Below are positions 25,065 through 33,378 of a stretch of DNA of 41,104 nt, in pieces. Origin of the DNA: JBBQDZ01 sp038237515 (GTDB lineage Bacteria; Actinomycetota; Thermoleophilia; Gaiellales; Gaiellaceae); contig JBBRYP010000035.1 of the NCBI GenBank assembly GCA_038237515.1, positions 1-41,104 of the forward strand, in the 5' to 3' direction. How positions within the stretch are numbered: the first letter of the stretch is position 1; each line of letters starts with the position of its first letter. Made by a program: the position numbers and the translations under genes. Under the pieces are notes generated by a model. That model made no database searches. It saw only the letters and a program-made list of their open reading frames with translations, and was not told where the DNA came from.

Positions 25065-26060
25065 CTATTGACCGACGCCGGTCAAGCGACGTTCGACGGC
25101 CTGCCGAAGTGCCTGCTCGAGGTCGGCCCAGATCTCGTCGACGGGCTCGAGCCCAACGCTCAGCCGGATCAGGCCGCGCGGCACCCGGTCTCCCTCCCAA
25201 CGGTGGCGCGTCTCGAGGCTCGATCGGACGCCGCCGAGGCTCGTCGCGTTCGTGATCACCCGCGTCGAGCGCTCGACGAGCGTCGCGTCTCCTCCCACGT
25301 CGAAGGAGAGGAGGCCGCCGAGGCCGGGGTAGCGCACCGTCTCGACCGCCGGGTGGGACGCCAGCCGCCGGGCCAGCTCCGTCGCCGTCGCGGCCTGTTG
25401 CTCCACGCGCAGCCGGAGTGTCTCCAGGCTGCGCAGGAGGAGCCACGCCGAGTCGGGTGAGGCGACCGCGCCCGTCAGGCCGCGGAAGCGCTTGAGCCGC
25501 TCGAAGTCGGTGTCGCCTCGGCAGACGACGACGCCGAGCAGGAGGTCGGAGTGGCCGCCGAGGTACTTGGTCGCGCTGTGGAGGACGAGGTCGGCGCCGA
25601 GCTCGAGCGGGCGCAGCAGGATCGGGGTTGCCGCCGTCGAGTCGACGAGAACTCGCGCCTCGTGCGCGACGGCCGCCGCGAGGTCGGGCATGGTGAGAAA
25701 CGGGTTCGACGGCGCCTCGAGCCAGACGAGGTCGGCTCCCGCCGGTGGCGCTGAGCGCTGGTCGAACTCGACGAAGCGCAGCCCCCAGCGTCGGAGTTCC
25801 TCGAAGAGGAGGCCCGTCCCGAAGTACCCACCTTGCGCGAGCGCGATCGTCTGCCCGGGCTCGAGCAGCGCGAGCGCGACCGCCGCCGCGGCCGCAGCGC
25901 CCGAGGAGAAGAGTAGTGCGCGACCTCCGTCCAGGTCGCCCAGCGCGTGCTCGGCCGCCAGTCCGGTGGGATGGTCGTAACGCGAGTAGTAGGTCTGCCC
26001 CGGCTCTCCGTCGAGGTACGGCCAGACGGTCGATCGATCGAGCGGCGCCCCGGTCGGCAC
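25065..26060 (-). CDS. Cys/Met metabolism PLP-dependent enzyme (cystathionine gamma-synthase/lyase-like)
   Basis: 331 aa, shorter than the ~380 of typical members, mainly by a reduced N terminus. Fold type I features: YYSRYDHPTGLAAEHALGDL, LFSSGAAAAAAVALALLEPG, LVWLEAPSNPF, VDSTAATPILLRPLELGAD, and the PLP Lys in LHSATKYLGGHSD. The C-terminal domain has HPAVETVRYPGL and GLIRLSVGLEPVDEIWADLE. It acts on sulfur amino acids or homoserine derivatives; the exact reaction cannot be told. GTG 26060 follows a TAGAGT box by 6 nt. It precedes the RiPP precursor on the same strand with a 166-nt gap, so co-regulation is possible but not shown. Confidence 0.88.
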   Translation of the reverse strand: MPTGAPLDRSTVWPYLDGEPGQTYYSRYDHPTGLAAEHALGDLDGGRALLFSSGAAAAAAVALALLEPGQTIALAQGGYFGTGLLFEELRRWGLRFVEFDQRSAPPAGADLVWLEAPSNPFLTMPDLAAAVAHEARVLVDSTAATPILLRPLELGADLVLHSATKYLGGHSDLLLGVVVCRGDTDFERLKRFRGLTGAVASPDSAWLLLRSLETLRLRVEQQAATATELARRLASHPAVETVRYPGLGGLLSFDVGGDATLVERSTRVITNATSLGGVRSSLETRHRWEGDRVPRGLIRLSVGLEPVDEIWADLEQALRQAVERRLTGVGQ

Positions 26061-26066
26061 CGTGCG

Positions 26067-26072
26067 ACTCTA
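26067..26072 (-). promoter_or_regulatory. TAnnnT -10 box of the leaderless PLP gene
   Basis: TAGAGT on the minus strand ends 6 nt before GTG 26060. The divergent dehydratase starts at 26079, only 18 bp away, so the two promoters overlap. Confidence 0.4.
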
Positions 26073-26078
26073 TCCCGC

Positions 26079-26990
26079 ATGGTCGAGCTTCCGACGCCGC
26101 TCGAGGCGGTGCCGCCAGGTCTCGCGCCCGGCGAGGTTTTCCTCAAGAGGGAGGATTTCCACGAGCTCGGCGCGTTCAAGTGGCGCGGCGCCCTGGCGAC
26201 GCTCGAGCGCTACGCGGCCGCGGGTGCCGCGAGCGTCGTCACCGCGTCGACCGGCAACCACGGCGCGGCGACGGCGTGGGCATCGAAGCGGCTCGGCCTG
26301 CGGGCGGTCGTCTATGCACCGAGGGAGGCGAGCCGGTCGAAGACGGCGCTGATCGCAAGCCTCGGCGCCCAGCTGTGTCTCTTCGGGGAGGACCTCGACG
26401 AGGCGAAGGAGCTCGGCCGGGCCTGGGCCGAGCAGCAGGGACTGCCGTTCTTCGAGGACGGCGCCGAGCCCGCCCAGCTCGAGGGGTACGGCGCGATCGG
26501 GGACGAGATCCTCGACCAGCTCCCGGTCGATCCCGCCGCGATCGTCGTGCCCGTCGGGAACGGCGCGCTCCTGGGCGGCATCGGCCTGCGGGTCAGGGCA
26601 CGCTCGCCGGGAACGGCGATCGTGGGAGTCGTCGCGGCTGCCGCTCCCGTGATGGCTCGCAGCCTGGAGTCGGGCTCCGCGGTTGCAGGCCTTCCGAGCG
26701 CGACCTTCGCCGACGGGCTCGCCGTCCGGGTCGCGATCCCGTTCGCGCTCGAGGTCCTGGAGCCGGTCGTCGATCGGGTTGTCGAGGTCTCGGAGCGCGA
26801 GCTAGCGGACGCCGTCGGAGACCTCGCCCGAACCGGCATCCGCGTCGAGGGCGCGGGCGCCGCCGCACTCGCCGGACTCCGCCGCCTCGGCGAGCTCGGC
26901 AGGCCCGTCGTGTGCCTCCTCACCGGGCGGAACATCGACGCCGAGTTGCACGCTCGCGCCGTCGAGCGGCCCGAGTCGTTCCCCGGGTGA
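26079..26990 (+). CDS. Threonine dehydratase-like PLP enzyme (fold type II)
   Basis: 303 aa. The PLP Lys is in GAFKWRGALATLE, the Asn/phosphate loop in VTASTGNHGAATAWASKRLG, and the glycine-rich loop is VPVGNGALLGGIG; the C-terminal part has FADGLAVRV and TGIRVEGAGAAALAGL. No regulatory ACT domain is present. Likely activities: threonine/serine dehydratase, or a serine racemase/hydroxyaspartate-type relative. ATG 26079 begins the conserved region (MVELPTPLEAV). Divergent to the Cys/Met-type gene and followed after 19 bp by the carboxyltransferase gene. Confidence 0.85.
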   Translation: MVELPTPLEAVPPGLAPGEVFLKREDFHELGAFKWRGALATLERYAAAGAASVVTASTGNHGAATAWASKRLGLRAVVYAPREASRSKTALIASLGAQLCLFGEDLDEAKELGRAWAEQQGLPFFEDGAEPAQLEGYGAIGDEILDQLPVDPAAIVVPVGNGALLGGIGLRVRARSPGTAIVGVVAAAAPVMARSLESGSAVAGLPSATFADGLAVRVAIPFALEVLEPVVDRVVEVSERELADAVGDLARTGIRVEGAGAAALAGLRRLGELGRPVVCLLTGRNIDAELHARAVERPESFPG

Positions 26991-26995
26991 CCGGT

Positions 26996-27001
26996 TAGTC
27001 T
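26996..27001 (+). promoter_or_regulatory. TAnnnT -10 box of leaderless pccB
   Basis: TAGTCT ends 8 nt before GTG 27010. Confidence 0.4.
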
Positions 27002-27009
27002 CACGCGGC

Positions 27010-28575
27010 GTGGCCAGCGCCGAGGACTCGACCGCCGCCAAGCTGGAGCAGCTCAGGGAGCTTCGCGAGCGTGCCCTCCACGAGGGAAGCGCGAAGGCGG
27101 TCGAGCGCCAGCGGTCGCGCGGCAAGCTGCTCGCGCGCGAGCGCCTCGAGCGCCTCCTCGACACGGGGTCCTTCGTCGAGCTCGACCGCTACGTGCGCCA
27201 TCGCACGGCCGAGTTCGGGATGCTCGAGCAGCGGCCGTACGGCGACGCCGTCGTCACCGGCCACGGCACGATCTTCGGACGCAAGGTGTTCGTCTTCTCG
27301 CAGGACTTCACCGTTTTCGGCGGCAGCCTTTCGGAGGTCTTCGCGGACAAGGTCTGCAAGGTGATGGACCTGGCGGTCAAGTACGGCTGCCCGGTGATCG
27401 GGATCAACGACTCGGGCGGAGCCCGGATCCAGGAGGGAGTCGTCTCGCTCGCAGGTTACGCGGAGATCTTCTGGCGCAACGTCCAGGCCTCGGGTGTCGT
27501 CCCGCAGATCAGCCTGGTCATGGGCCCCTGCGCCGGCGGCGCCGTCTACTCGCCCGCGATGACCGACTTCGTCTTCATGGTGGAGGGCAGCTCGTACATG
27601 TTCATTACCGGCCCCGATGTCGTGAGGACGGTGACGGGTGAGGACGTGAGCTTCGAGGAGCTCGGCGGGGCGGCCACCCACGCGGCGAAATCGGGCGTCA
27701 CCCACTTCATCTCGGAGGGCGAGGAGGAATGCCTCGAGGACGCCCGCTACCTCTTCTCGTTCCTCCCGCAGAACAACCTCGAGCCGCCGCCGTACGCGGA
27801 GCCGGCCGATCCGGGCGACCGTGAGGACGCCGAGCTCGACTCGCTGATCCCGGACAACCCGCAGAAGCCCTACGACATCAAGGGAGTCATCTGCCGGGTC
27901 GTCGACGAGGGGCACTTCCTCGAGGTGCACGAGCGCTATGCCGAGAACATCGTCTGCGGCCTGGCGCGCCTCGGCGGCCACGTCGTCGGCGTCGTCGGCA
28001 ACCAGCCGCGCTCGCTCGCCGGGGTGCTCGACATCGACTCGTCGGTCAAGGCGGCCCGCTTCGTGCGCACCTGCGACGCCTTCAACATCCCGCTCGTCAC
28101 CTTCGTCGACGTGCCCGGATTCCTGCCGGGCACCGACCAGGAGTGGCGCGGGATCATCCGGCACGGGGCGAAGCTCCTGTACGCCTACTGCGAGGCGACC
28201 GTCCCGAAGCTCGCGGTGATTACTCGCAAGGCCTACGGGGGGGCCTACGACGTGATGAGCTCCAAGCACATTCGCGCCGATTTCAACTTCGCCTGGCCGA
28301 CGGCCGAGGTGGCGGTGATGGGTCCGGAGGGGGCGGTGAACATCGTCTTCCGCGACGAGCTCGCCGAGGCCGGGGATCCCGAGGCTCGCCGCTCCGAGCT
28401 CGTCGCCGAGTACAAAGCTCGCTTCGCGAATCCCTACTCGGCGGCCGAGCGCGGCTACGTCGACGACGTGATCGAGCCCAGGCGCACCCGTCCTGTTCTC
28501 ATCGAGGCTCTGGAGACGGCGCGGACGAAACGGGAGCGCCGGCCGCCCCGCAAGCACGGGAATATCCCTCTCTAG
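27010..28575 (+). CDS. pccB: Acyl-CoA carboxylase, carboxyltransferase (beta) subunit
   Basis: 521 aa, typical for PccB/AccD-type subunits. N-terminal half: SRGKLLARERLERLLDTGSF, FSQDFTVFGGSLSE, GINDSGGARIQEGV and the acyl-CoA oxyanion region GPCAGGAVYSPAMTDF. C-terminal half: DVPGFLPGTDQEW, HGAKLLYAYCEATVPKLAVI, RKAYGGAYDVMSSK and ending RKHGNIPL, the standard family C terminus. It moves CO2 from carboxybiotin to propionyl- or acetyl-CoA, supplying methylmalonyl- or malonyl-CoA. The biotin partner is encoded at 31588-33378. Confidence 0.95.
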   Translation: MASAEDSTAAKLEQLRELRERALHEGSAKAVERQRSRGKLLARERLERLLDTGSFVELDRYVRHRTAEFGMLEQRPYGDAVVTGHGTIFGRKVFVFSQDFTVFGGSLSEVFADKVCKVMDLAVKYGCPVIGINDSGGARIQEGVVSLAGYAEIFWRNVQASGVVPQISLVMGPCAGGAVYSPAMTDFVFMVEGSSYMFITGPDVVRTVTGEDVSFEELGGAATHAAKSGVTHFISEGEEECLEDARYLFSFLPQNNLEPPPYAEPADPGDREDAELDSLIPDNPQKPYDIKGVICRVVDEGHFLEVHERYAENIVCGLARLGGHVVGVVGNQPRSLAGVLDIDSSVKAARFVRTCDAFNIPLVTFVDVPGFLPGTDQEWRGIIRHGAKLLYAYCEATVPKLAVITRKAYGGAYDVMSSKHIRADFNFAWPTAEVAVMGPEGAVNIVFRDELAEAGDPEARRSELVAEYKARFANPYSAAERGYVDDVIEPRRTRPVLIEALETARTKRERRPPRKHGNIPL

Positions 28576-30399
28576 CTAGACCGCGGCGGCCAGCTTGAGC
28601 TCGAAGCGCTCGATAGGCTGCTCCTCGACCCCGAGCTCCTCGGCGAGTGCCGTGACGACGACAGGGTCGAACTGCGTGCCGGCGCAACGCCGGACCTCGG
28701 CGAGCGCATCTGCAGGGCGCAGTCTGCGACGGTAGACGCGGTCCGAGGTCAGGGCGTCGAAGGCGTCGGCGACGAGGATGATCCGCGCCCCGAGCGGGAT
28801 CTGCGTCCCGGCGAGTCCGTCGGGGTAGCCGCAGCCGTCCCAGCGCTCGTGGTGGTGGAGCACCCAGCGGGCGACGGGGTCGATGTTGAGGCCCTCCAGC
28901 ATCCGGAAGCCGAGCTGTGGGTGGCGCTCGAGGACAGCACGCTCGGTCTCGTCGAGAGGGCCCGGCTTGCGCAGGATGTCCTCGGGGATCGCCAGCTTGC
29001 CGAGGTCGTGCAGGCCGGCGGCGAGGCGCACGAGGCTGACCTCGTCCTTGTCCAGCTCGAGGCGCTCGGCAAGGCCCGCGGCGAGTATGGCGACGCGCTG
29101 CGAATGGTTTCCGGTGTAGGTGTCCCTCGCGTCCACGGCGCGCGCGAGGCTCGCGGCGGCGCGGAAGCGGGACGGTGCATCAGGCTCCTCTGCGAGCGAG
29201 CGGAGCTCGTCGAACTCGACGAGCGCCGGCCGGTAGACGCGCACGCGGTTCTTTCCGTGCTCCTTCGCCCAGTAAAGGGCGCTGTCTGCGAGACGGACGA
29301 GCTCCTCCCGGTCGGAGGCCTGGTGGGGGAAGCAGGCGACGCCTGCACTCACCGTCACCGGGCCGCGCTCGTCGGTGCGAAGCTCGGTGATCCGGTTGAC
29401 GATCGAGCGTGCGGCCTCGAGCGCCTCGTCCTCGCCGGAGGCAGGGAAGAGGATTGCGAACTCGTCACCGCCGAGCCGGAACGTCTGGCCGTCCCGGCGC
29501 AGCGTCTCGGCCACCTGGACGAGGAGCCGGTCGCCGGCCGGGTGGCCGAAGCGGTCGTTGATGTGCTTGAAGTCGTCGAGGTCGAGCAGGCAGAGGCCTA
29601 GTGAGGCATCGGTCGCGGCGGCGTTCTGGAGCTCGTCGCGCAGACGCTCGTCGAAGTGCCGGTGGTTGCCGAGGCCGGTGAGCGGGTCGGTGAGCGCCAG
29701 CCGCATCGCCCGCAGCGCCAGGAAGTCGGAGCGCTGATAGAGCGCGATCGCGAGCAGCGGGCCGACGAGGGCGCTGGCCAGCAGCGGCTGGACGCCCCAG
29801 AGCACCGCCAGGACAAGCGTCGTCGAGGTCATGATCGTGAACGCGACGCCGGTCACCCGGAGCGTCGCCGAGACGAGCGGGACGAGCGGGCGCCGAGAGG
29901 TCAGCGAGATCGCCGAGCTGACGAGGAAGATGTTCGCGATCACCTGCACGGTTCCCCCGAGCGCCACGCGTACGGCCAGCGCGGCAGCACCCTCGCCGGG
30001 CACGAGTGCCATGACCGCGCCGGTCGTTGCCGCGGCGAGCGCCAGCGCCGAGGCGTTGAAGGCCACGCGGATCGGCGGGCGGTGCTCGAGCGCCTGGGTG
30101 AGGGCCGGAGCCGCGAAGCAGACGAGCACTCCCGGGGCCCAGCCGAAGAGGACGATCGTCCCCAGGCCGAAGACGAAGGCGACGGAGACGCCGCCCGCGT
30201 CGATGCCGTCGAGCGGGACCGGGTAGCGCTCGGCGAAGAGTGACGCGGCGAGGAGCGCCGCGACGCCGAGGAGCGTCGCCACATTTGGGGTCGACGCTGC
30301 GAACGCCGCGAACGCAGCGGCGACCGTGAATACTCCGGCCGCCGAGACCGGCGCGACGAGTGTGAGGACGCGACGAGGAACTCCAGCCACCGCGATCAC
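28576..30399 (-). CDS. Membrane GGDEF and HD-GYP domain protein (c-di-GMP turnover)
   Basis: 607 aa, GTG start. Residues 1-~225 hold about seven hydrophobic segments (sensor-type membrane domain). The GGDEF domain has DPLTGLGNHRHFDERL, LLDLDDFKHINDRFGHPAGD and an intact RLGGDEFAILFP active site. The HD-GYP domain has GNHSQRVAILAAGLAERLEL, HDLGKLAIPEDIL and HHERWDGCGYPDGLAG with metal ligands conserved. One protein may thus both make and degrade c-di-GMP. It is preceded by a tiny membrane peptide gene with a 5-bp gap and abuts the convergent pccB. Confidence 0.93.
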   Translation of the reverse strand: MIAVAGVPRRVLTLVAPVSAAGVFTVAAAFAAFAASTPNVATLLGVAALLAASLFAERYPVPLDGIDAGGVSVAFVFGLGTIVLFGWAPGVLVCFAAPALTQALEHRPPIRVAFNASALALAAATTGAVMALVPGEGAAALAVRVALGGTVQVIANIFLVSSAISLTSRRPLVPLVSATLRVTGVAFTIMTSTTLVLAVLWGVQPLLASALVGPLLAIALYQRSDFLALRAMRLALTDPLTGLGNHRHFDERLRDELQNAAATDASLGLCLLDLDDFKHINDRFGHPAGDRLLVQVAETLRRDGQTFRLGGDEFAILFPASGEDEALEAARSIVNRITELRTDERGPVTVSAGVACFPHQASDREELVRLADSALYWAKEHGKNRVRVYRPALVEFDELRSLAEEPDAPSRFRAAASLARAVDARDTYTGNHSQRVAILAAGLAERLELDKDEVSLVRLAAGLHDLGKLAIPEDILRKPGPLDETERAVLERHPQLGFRMLEGLNIDPVARWVLHHHERWDGCGYPDGLAGTQIPLGARIILVADAFDALTSDRVYRRRLRPADALAEVRRCAGTQFDPVVVTALAEELGVEEQPIERFELKLAAAV

Positions 30400-30404
30400 C
30401 GCCG

Positions 30405-30572
30405 CTACCAGCCGTAGTGGGCGGTGACGGTGGGCGGATCGGGCGTTCCGTCGCCCTGACTACCGCCGCCGTCCGTTCCCGGGTCGAAGTCGCCTGACGC
30501 GATCGCGAGTGCGATCGAGATCAGGACGAGTGCGAGAAACGCGATCAGCCGCCGCAGGCGAGCTCTGGTCAT
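30405..30572 (-). CDS. Small single-pass membrane peptide upstream of the GGDEF/HD-GYP gene
   Basis: 55 aa. MTRARLRRL is a basic N terminus, LIAFLALVLISIALAIAS a single transmembrane helix or signal anchor, and the rest a Gly/Asp/Pro-rich tail (DPGTDGGGSQGDGTPDPP) ending HYGW. ATG 30572 has GGAGG 8 nt upstream; ATG 30590 is a longer alternative. The stop is 5 bp before the GGDEF/HD-GYP start, so they form an operon; it may modulate that sensor. No family recognised. Confidence 0.65.
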   Translation of the reverse strand: MTRARLRRLIAFLALVLISIALAIASGDFDPGTDGGGSQGDGTPDPPTVTAHYGW

Positions 30573-30638
30573 TTCCGAACCTCCGTCCATTCCGTGACCG
30601 AACATGAAGCGATTGTGCGCATGCCGGGTCGCCGGCGA

Positions 30639-30656
30639 ATCCCCCACCTGGGGGAT
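30639..30656. promoter_or_regulatory. Palindromic operator-like site
   Basis: ATCCCCCA-CC-TGGGGGAT, perfect 8-bp arms with a 2-bp centre, 67 bp upstream of the small membrane peptide start. It looks like a dimer-binding site for a LuxR/NarL-type response regulator; that regulator class is a guess. Otherwise the 294-bp gap 30573-30866 shows only GC-rich inverted sequence near 30703-30723. Confidence 0.45.
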
Positions 30657-30853
30657 CCTTCGAAACGGGCTGTATCCCTGGATCGAGGGAAGATTCCCGC
30701 CTTCGCCGGCGGCCGGCGGCCGCACGCGAAGCGATCGGAGTGCCACCGTCGCGCCGGCTCGGTTGAACGCCGTACAAGGAGGAATGGGCGGCCACTCGTC
30801 CTTGCCTCGGCCGTGCGGCGTGGGTCCACCGTCGCCACGTTCCGGAGAGCCCT

Positions 30854-30859
30854 TAGGCT
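30854..30859 (+). promoter_or_regulatory. TAnnnT -10 box of the leaderless small gene
   Basis: TAGGCT ends 7 nt before GTG 30867, supporting this as a real start. Confidence 0.4.
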
Positions 30860-30866
30860 GAGCTCC

Positions 30867-31046
30867 GTGGAATTCGAGCTTCCGCCCGAGCTGACCGAGA
30901 GCGACCGCGAAGCGCTTCTCGCAGGGCTGGAGCAGCTGCTTGCCAGGAGCGACGAGAGCATCCTTCCGCCTGCGAATCGCAGCGCCTGGCTCGCGGCCGC
31001 GCTCCGGGAGAACGCAGGCGACTCAGGCGACGGCGCGCCCGCGTAG
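30867..31046 (+). CDS. Small protein, possible acyl-CoA carboxylase epsilon-like subunit
   Basis: 59 aa: ELPPELTESDREALLAGLEQ is a helix, then LLARSDESILPPANRSAWLA and AALRENAG. A short helix followed by a Pro-rich link and S-A/P-W-x2-A is the plan of actinobacterial AccE/PccE epsilon subunits, and both carboxylase subunit genes are close. The similarity is weak and the call tentative. Its last 24 bases overlap the 3' end of the convergent pgsA. Confidence 0.45.
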   Translation: MEFELPPELTESDREALLAGLEQLLARSDESILPPANRSAWLAAALRENAGDSGDGAPA

Positions 31047-31565
31047 CAGCCCGGGGGCGACGCGCGCGTAGTCGAGCCCCGACAGCCACGTGAAGACGAG
31101 GGCGACGAGGAGTGCCCACCAGGCGTATCGGTGGCTCCAGGCGCCCGCCGCGGCGAAACCGCCGATCGCTGCCGCGACGGCCTGCGACCACGTCTTGAGC
31201 TTGCCGAGATCTCGCGCTTGGAGGACGACGCCGCGCTCGAGCGCCGCCAGGCGCAGGCCCGACACGAGGAACTCCCGAGCGACGATCGCCGCGACCATCC
31301 AGGCGGGAAAGACGTCGCGCCCGATCAGCACGATCAGCACCGCGAGCACGAGGATCTTGTCCGCGACGGGGTCGAGCAGCGATCCGAGCGGCGACGTCCG
31401 TCCCCGGCTACGCGCGATCCGCCCGTCGAACCAATCGGTCGACATCGCGGCCACGAAGAGTGCCGTGGCCCAGTAGTCGTGGTGGCGGAAGCTCCAGGCG
31501 TAGAGGGCGACGACGAACGGAACGGAGACGGCCCGCGCGACCGTCAGCTGATCGGGGAGCCCCAT
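31023..31565 (-). CDS. pgsA: CDP-diacylglycerol-glycerol-3-phosphate 3-phosphatidyltransferase
   Basis: 180 aa integral membrane enzyme. The CDP-alcohol phosphotransferase signature D-G-x2-A-R-x8-G-x3-D-x3-D is present in DWFDGRIARSRGRTSPLGSL followed by LDPVADK. Further: MGLPDQLTVARAVSVPFVVA at the N terminus, ILVLAVLIVLIGRDVFPAW, VAREFLVSGLRLAA and KLKTWSQAVA, as in PgsA. It commits CDP-DAG to phosphatidylglycerol synthesis. ATG 31565 is 22 bp from the divergent biotin carboxylase start; the stop lies inside the small upstream gene. Confidence 0.93.
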   Translation of the reverse strand: MGLPDQLTVARAVSVPFVVALYAWSFRHHDYWATALFVAAMSTDWFDGRIARSRGRTSPLGSLLDPVADKILVLAVLIVLIGRDVFPAWMVAAIVAREFLVSGLRLAALERGVVLQARDLGKLKTWSQAVAAAIGGFAAAGAWSHRYAWWALLVALVFTWLSGLDYARVAPGLLRGRAVA

Positions 31566-31587
31566 CAGCGGGGAGAATAGACCGCTC

Positions 31588-33378
31588 GTGCCTCCCTTCT
31601 CGAAGGTCCTTGTCGCCAATCGAGGCGAGATCGCCGTCCGCGTCTTCCGAACGCTGCGCGAGCTCGGGATCGCCTGCGTCGCCGTGTACTCGGAGGCGGA
31701 TCGCGATTCGCTCCACACGCGCGCGGCCGACGAGGCCTATCTGATTGGGCCTGGGCCGGCGGCGCAGAGTTACCTCCTCGGCGAGCGCATCGTCGAGACG
31801 GCCTGCCGCGCCGGCGCCGGGGCGATCCACCCCGGCTACGGCTTCCTCGCCGAGAACGCCTCCTTCGCGCGCGCCTGCACTACCGCCGGACTCGTCTGGA
31901 TCGGACCGCCGGCCGAGGCGATCGAGGCGATGGGTTCGAAGACCGCGGCGCGGGAGACGATGCGGGCGGCAGGGGTGCCCATCGTGCCCGGGACGACGGA
32001 TCAGGTGACCTCCGCGGCGGAGGCGCGCGCACTCGGAGACGAGCTCGGCTGGCCGATCGCGATCAAGGCGGCCGCCGGCGGGGGCGGCAAGGGCCTCAAG
32101 GTGGTACGTGATCCCGAGGAGGTCGAACGCGCCTACGAATCCGCTCGCCGCGAGGGACAGGCGTACTTCTCCGACCCGACCGTCTACGTGGAGCGCTACA
32201 TCGAGGATCCGCGTCACGTCGAGGTGCAGGTGCTGGCGGACTCCCACGGAAACGTGATCCATCTCGGCGAGCGGGACTGCACCATCCAGCGACGCCACCA
32301 GAAGCTCGTCGAGGAGACGCCGTCGCCCGCGGTCACACCCGAGCTGCGCGAACGCATCGGCGCGATCGGCGTCGAAGCTGCCCGCGCGGTGGGTTACCGG
32401 AGCGCCGGAACGATCGAGGGGCTGCTGGATCGGGAGGGCAACTACTACTTCCTCGAGATGAACACTCGCATCCAGGTCGAGCACACCGTCACCGAGGTGG
32501 TGACGGGCCTCGACCTCGTCAGGGAGCAGGTTCTCATCGCGGCCGGGGAGCCTCTATCGCTTCGCCAGGAAGACCTTCGGATCGCCGGCCACGCGATCGA
32601 GTGCCGGATCAACGCGGAGGACGTCTCCAACGGCTTCCTGCCCTCGCCGGGGAGGATCACGACCTACCGGGAGCCGGGTGGGCCGGGCATCCGAGTCGAT
32701 TCCGGGGTGACGGCAGGCTCCGAGATCGGTGCCCTCTACGACCCCATGATCGCGAAGCTGATCGTGCACGGGGGCGACCGCGAGCACGCCCGCCGGCGGA
32801 TGCTGCGGGCGCTCGACGAGTTCGAGATCGGCGGCGTGACGACGCTGCTGGGATTCCACCGGGCGCTCCTTCGGCACCCCTGCTTCGCCGAGGGCGGGAC
32901 GTGTCATGGAGTGGTCGAGTCGGAGCTGCTGGCGAAGGAAGCGGAGCAGTTGTCTCATCGGACAACAAATTTAGCGGCAGCTCCGGACGGAGGAGCCGCG
33001 GCGGTCGTTGGGCGCGCGACGACGGTGGAGTTCGACGGCCGGCGAGTCGAGGTGAAGGTCGTCGTGCCCGAGCCGCCTCACGCCGCCCTCGCGCGACGGC
33101 GCGCTGGGCGACAGGCGTCCCGAGCCGCCCACGGCGCGGCTCGAGACGCCATCGTCAGCCCCATGCAGGGGACGGTTCTGGCGGTTCGGGTCGAGGAGGG
33201 GGACGAGGTGCGCGCCGGCGAGGTCGTCTGCATCGTCGAGGCGATGAAGATGGAGAACGAGATCCATGCCCACCGTGACGGGCTCGTCTCCGGCCTCGCG
33301 GTCTCGGCCGGCCAGGCGGTCAAGACCGGGGAGGTTCTGTGTTCGCTCGTGCCGGAGGTCGACGACCGTGCGGGATAG
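31588..33378 (+). CDS. Acyl-CoA carboxylase alpha subunit: biotin carboxylase-BCCP fusion
   Basis: 596 aa, GTG start. Biotin carboxylase domain: KVLVANRGEIAVRVFRTLRE, IHPGYGFLAENASFA, ATP-grasp loop AAGGGGKGLKVV, HVEVQVLADSHGNVIHLGER, FLEMNTRIQVEHTVTE and AIECRINAEDVSNGFLPSPG. A linker follows, then the biotinyl domain with the biotin Lys in CIVEAMKMENEIHAHRDG. It carboxylates its own biotin with ATP and bicarbonate and hands CO2 to the PccB-type subunit (27010-28575). The downstream gene overlaps by 11 nt. Confidence 0.95.
   Translation: MPPFSKVLVANRGEIAVRVFRTLRELGIACVAVYSEADRDSLHTRAADEAYLIGPGPAAQSYLLGERIVETACRAGAGAIHPGYGFLAENASFARACTTAGLVWIGPPAEAIEAMGSKTAARETMRAAGVPIVPGTTDQVTSAAEARALGDELGWPIAIKAAAGGGGKGLKVVRDPEEVERAYESARREGQAYFSDPTVYVERYIEDPRHVEVQVLADSHGNVIHLGERDCTIQRRHQKLVEETPSPAVTPELRERIGAIGVEAARAVGYRSAGTIEGLLDREGNYYFLEMNTRIQVEHTVTEVVTGLDLVREQVLIAAGEPLSLRQEDLRIAGHAIECRINAEDVSNGFLPSPGRITTYREPGGPGIRVDSGVTAGSEIGALYDPMIAKLIVHGGDREHARRRMLRALDEFEIGGVTTLLGFHRALLRHPCFAEGGTCHGVVESELLAKEAEQLSHRTTNLAAAPDGGAAAVVGRATTVEFDGRRVEVKVVVPEPPHAALARRRAGRQASRAAHGAARDAIVSPMQGTVLAVRVEEGDEVRAGEVVCIVEAMKMENEIHAHRDGLVSGLAVSAGQAVKTGEVLCSLVPEVDDRAG

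Noticed and set aside
30573..30866. Possible c-di-GMP riboswitch before the GGDEF/HD-GYP operon
   Set aside because: I could not fit the GEMM-I or GEMM-II conserved core; only a palindrome and GC-rich repeats are visible.
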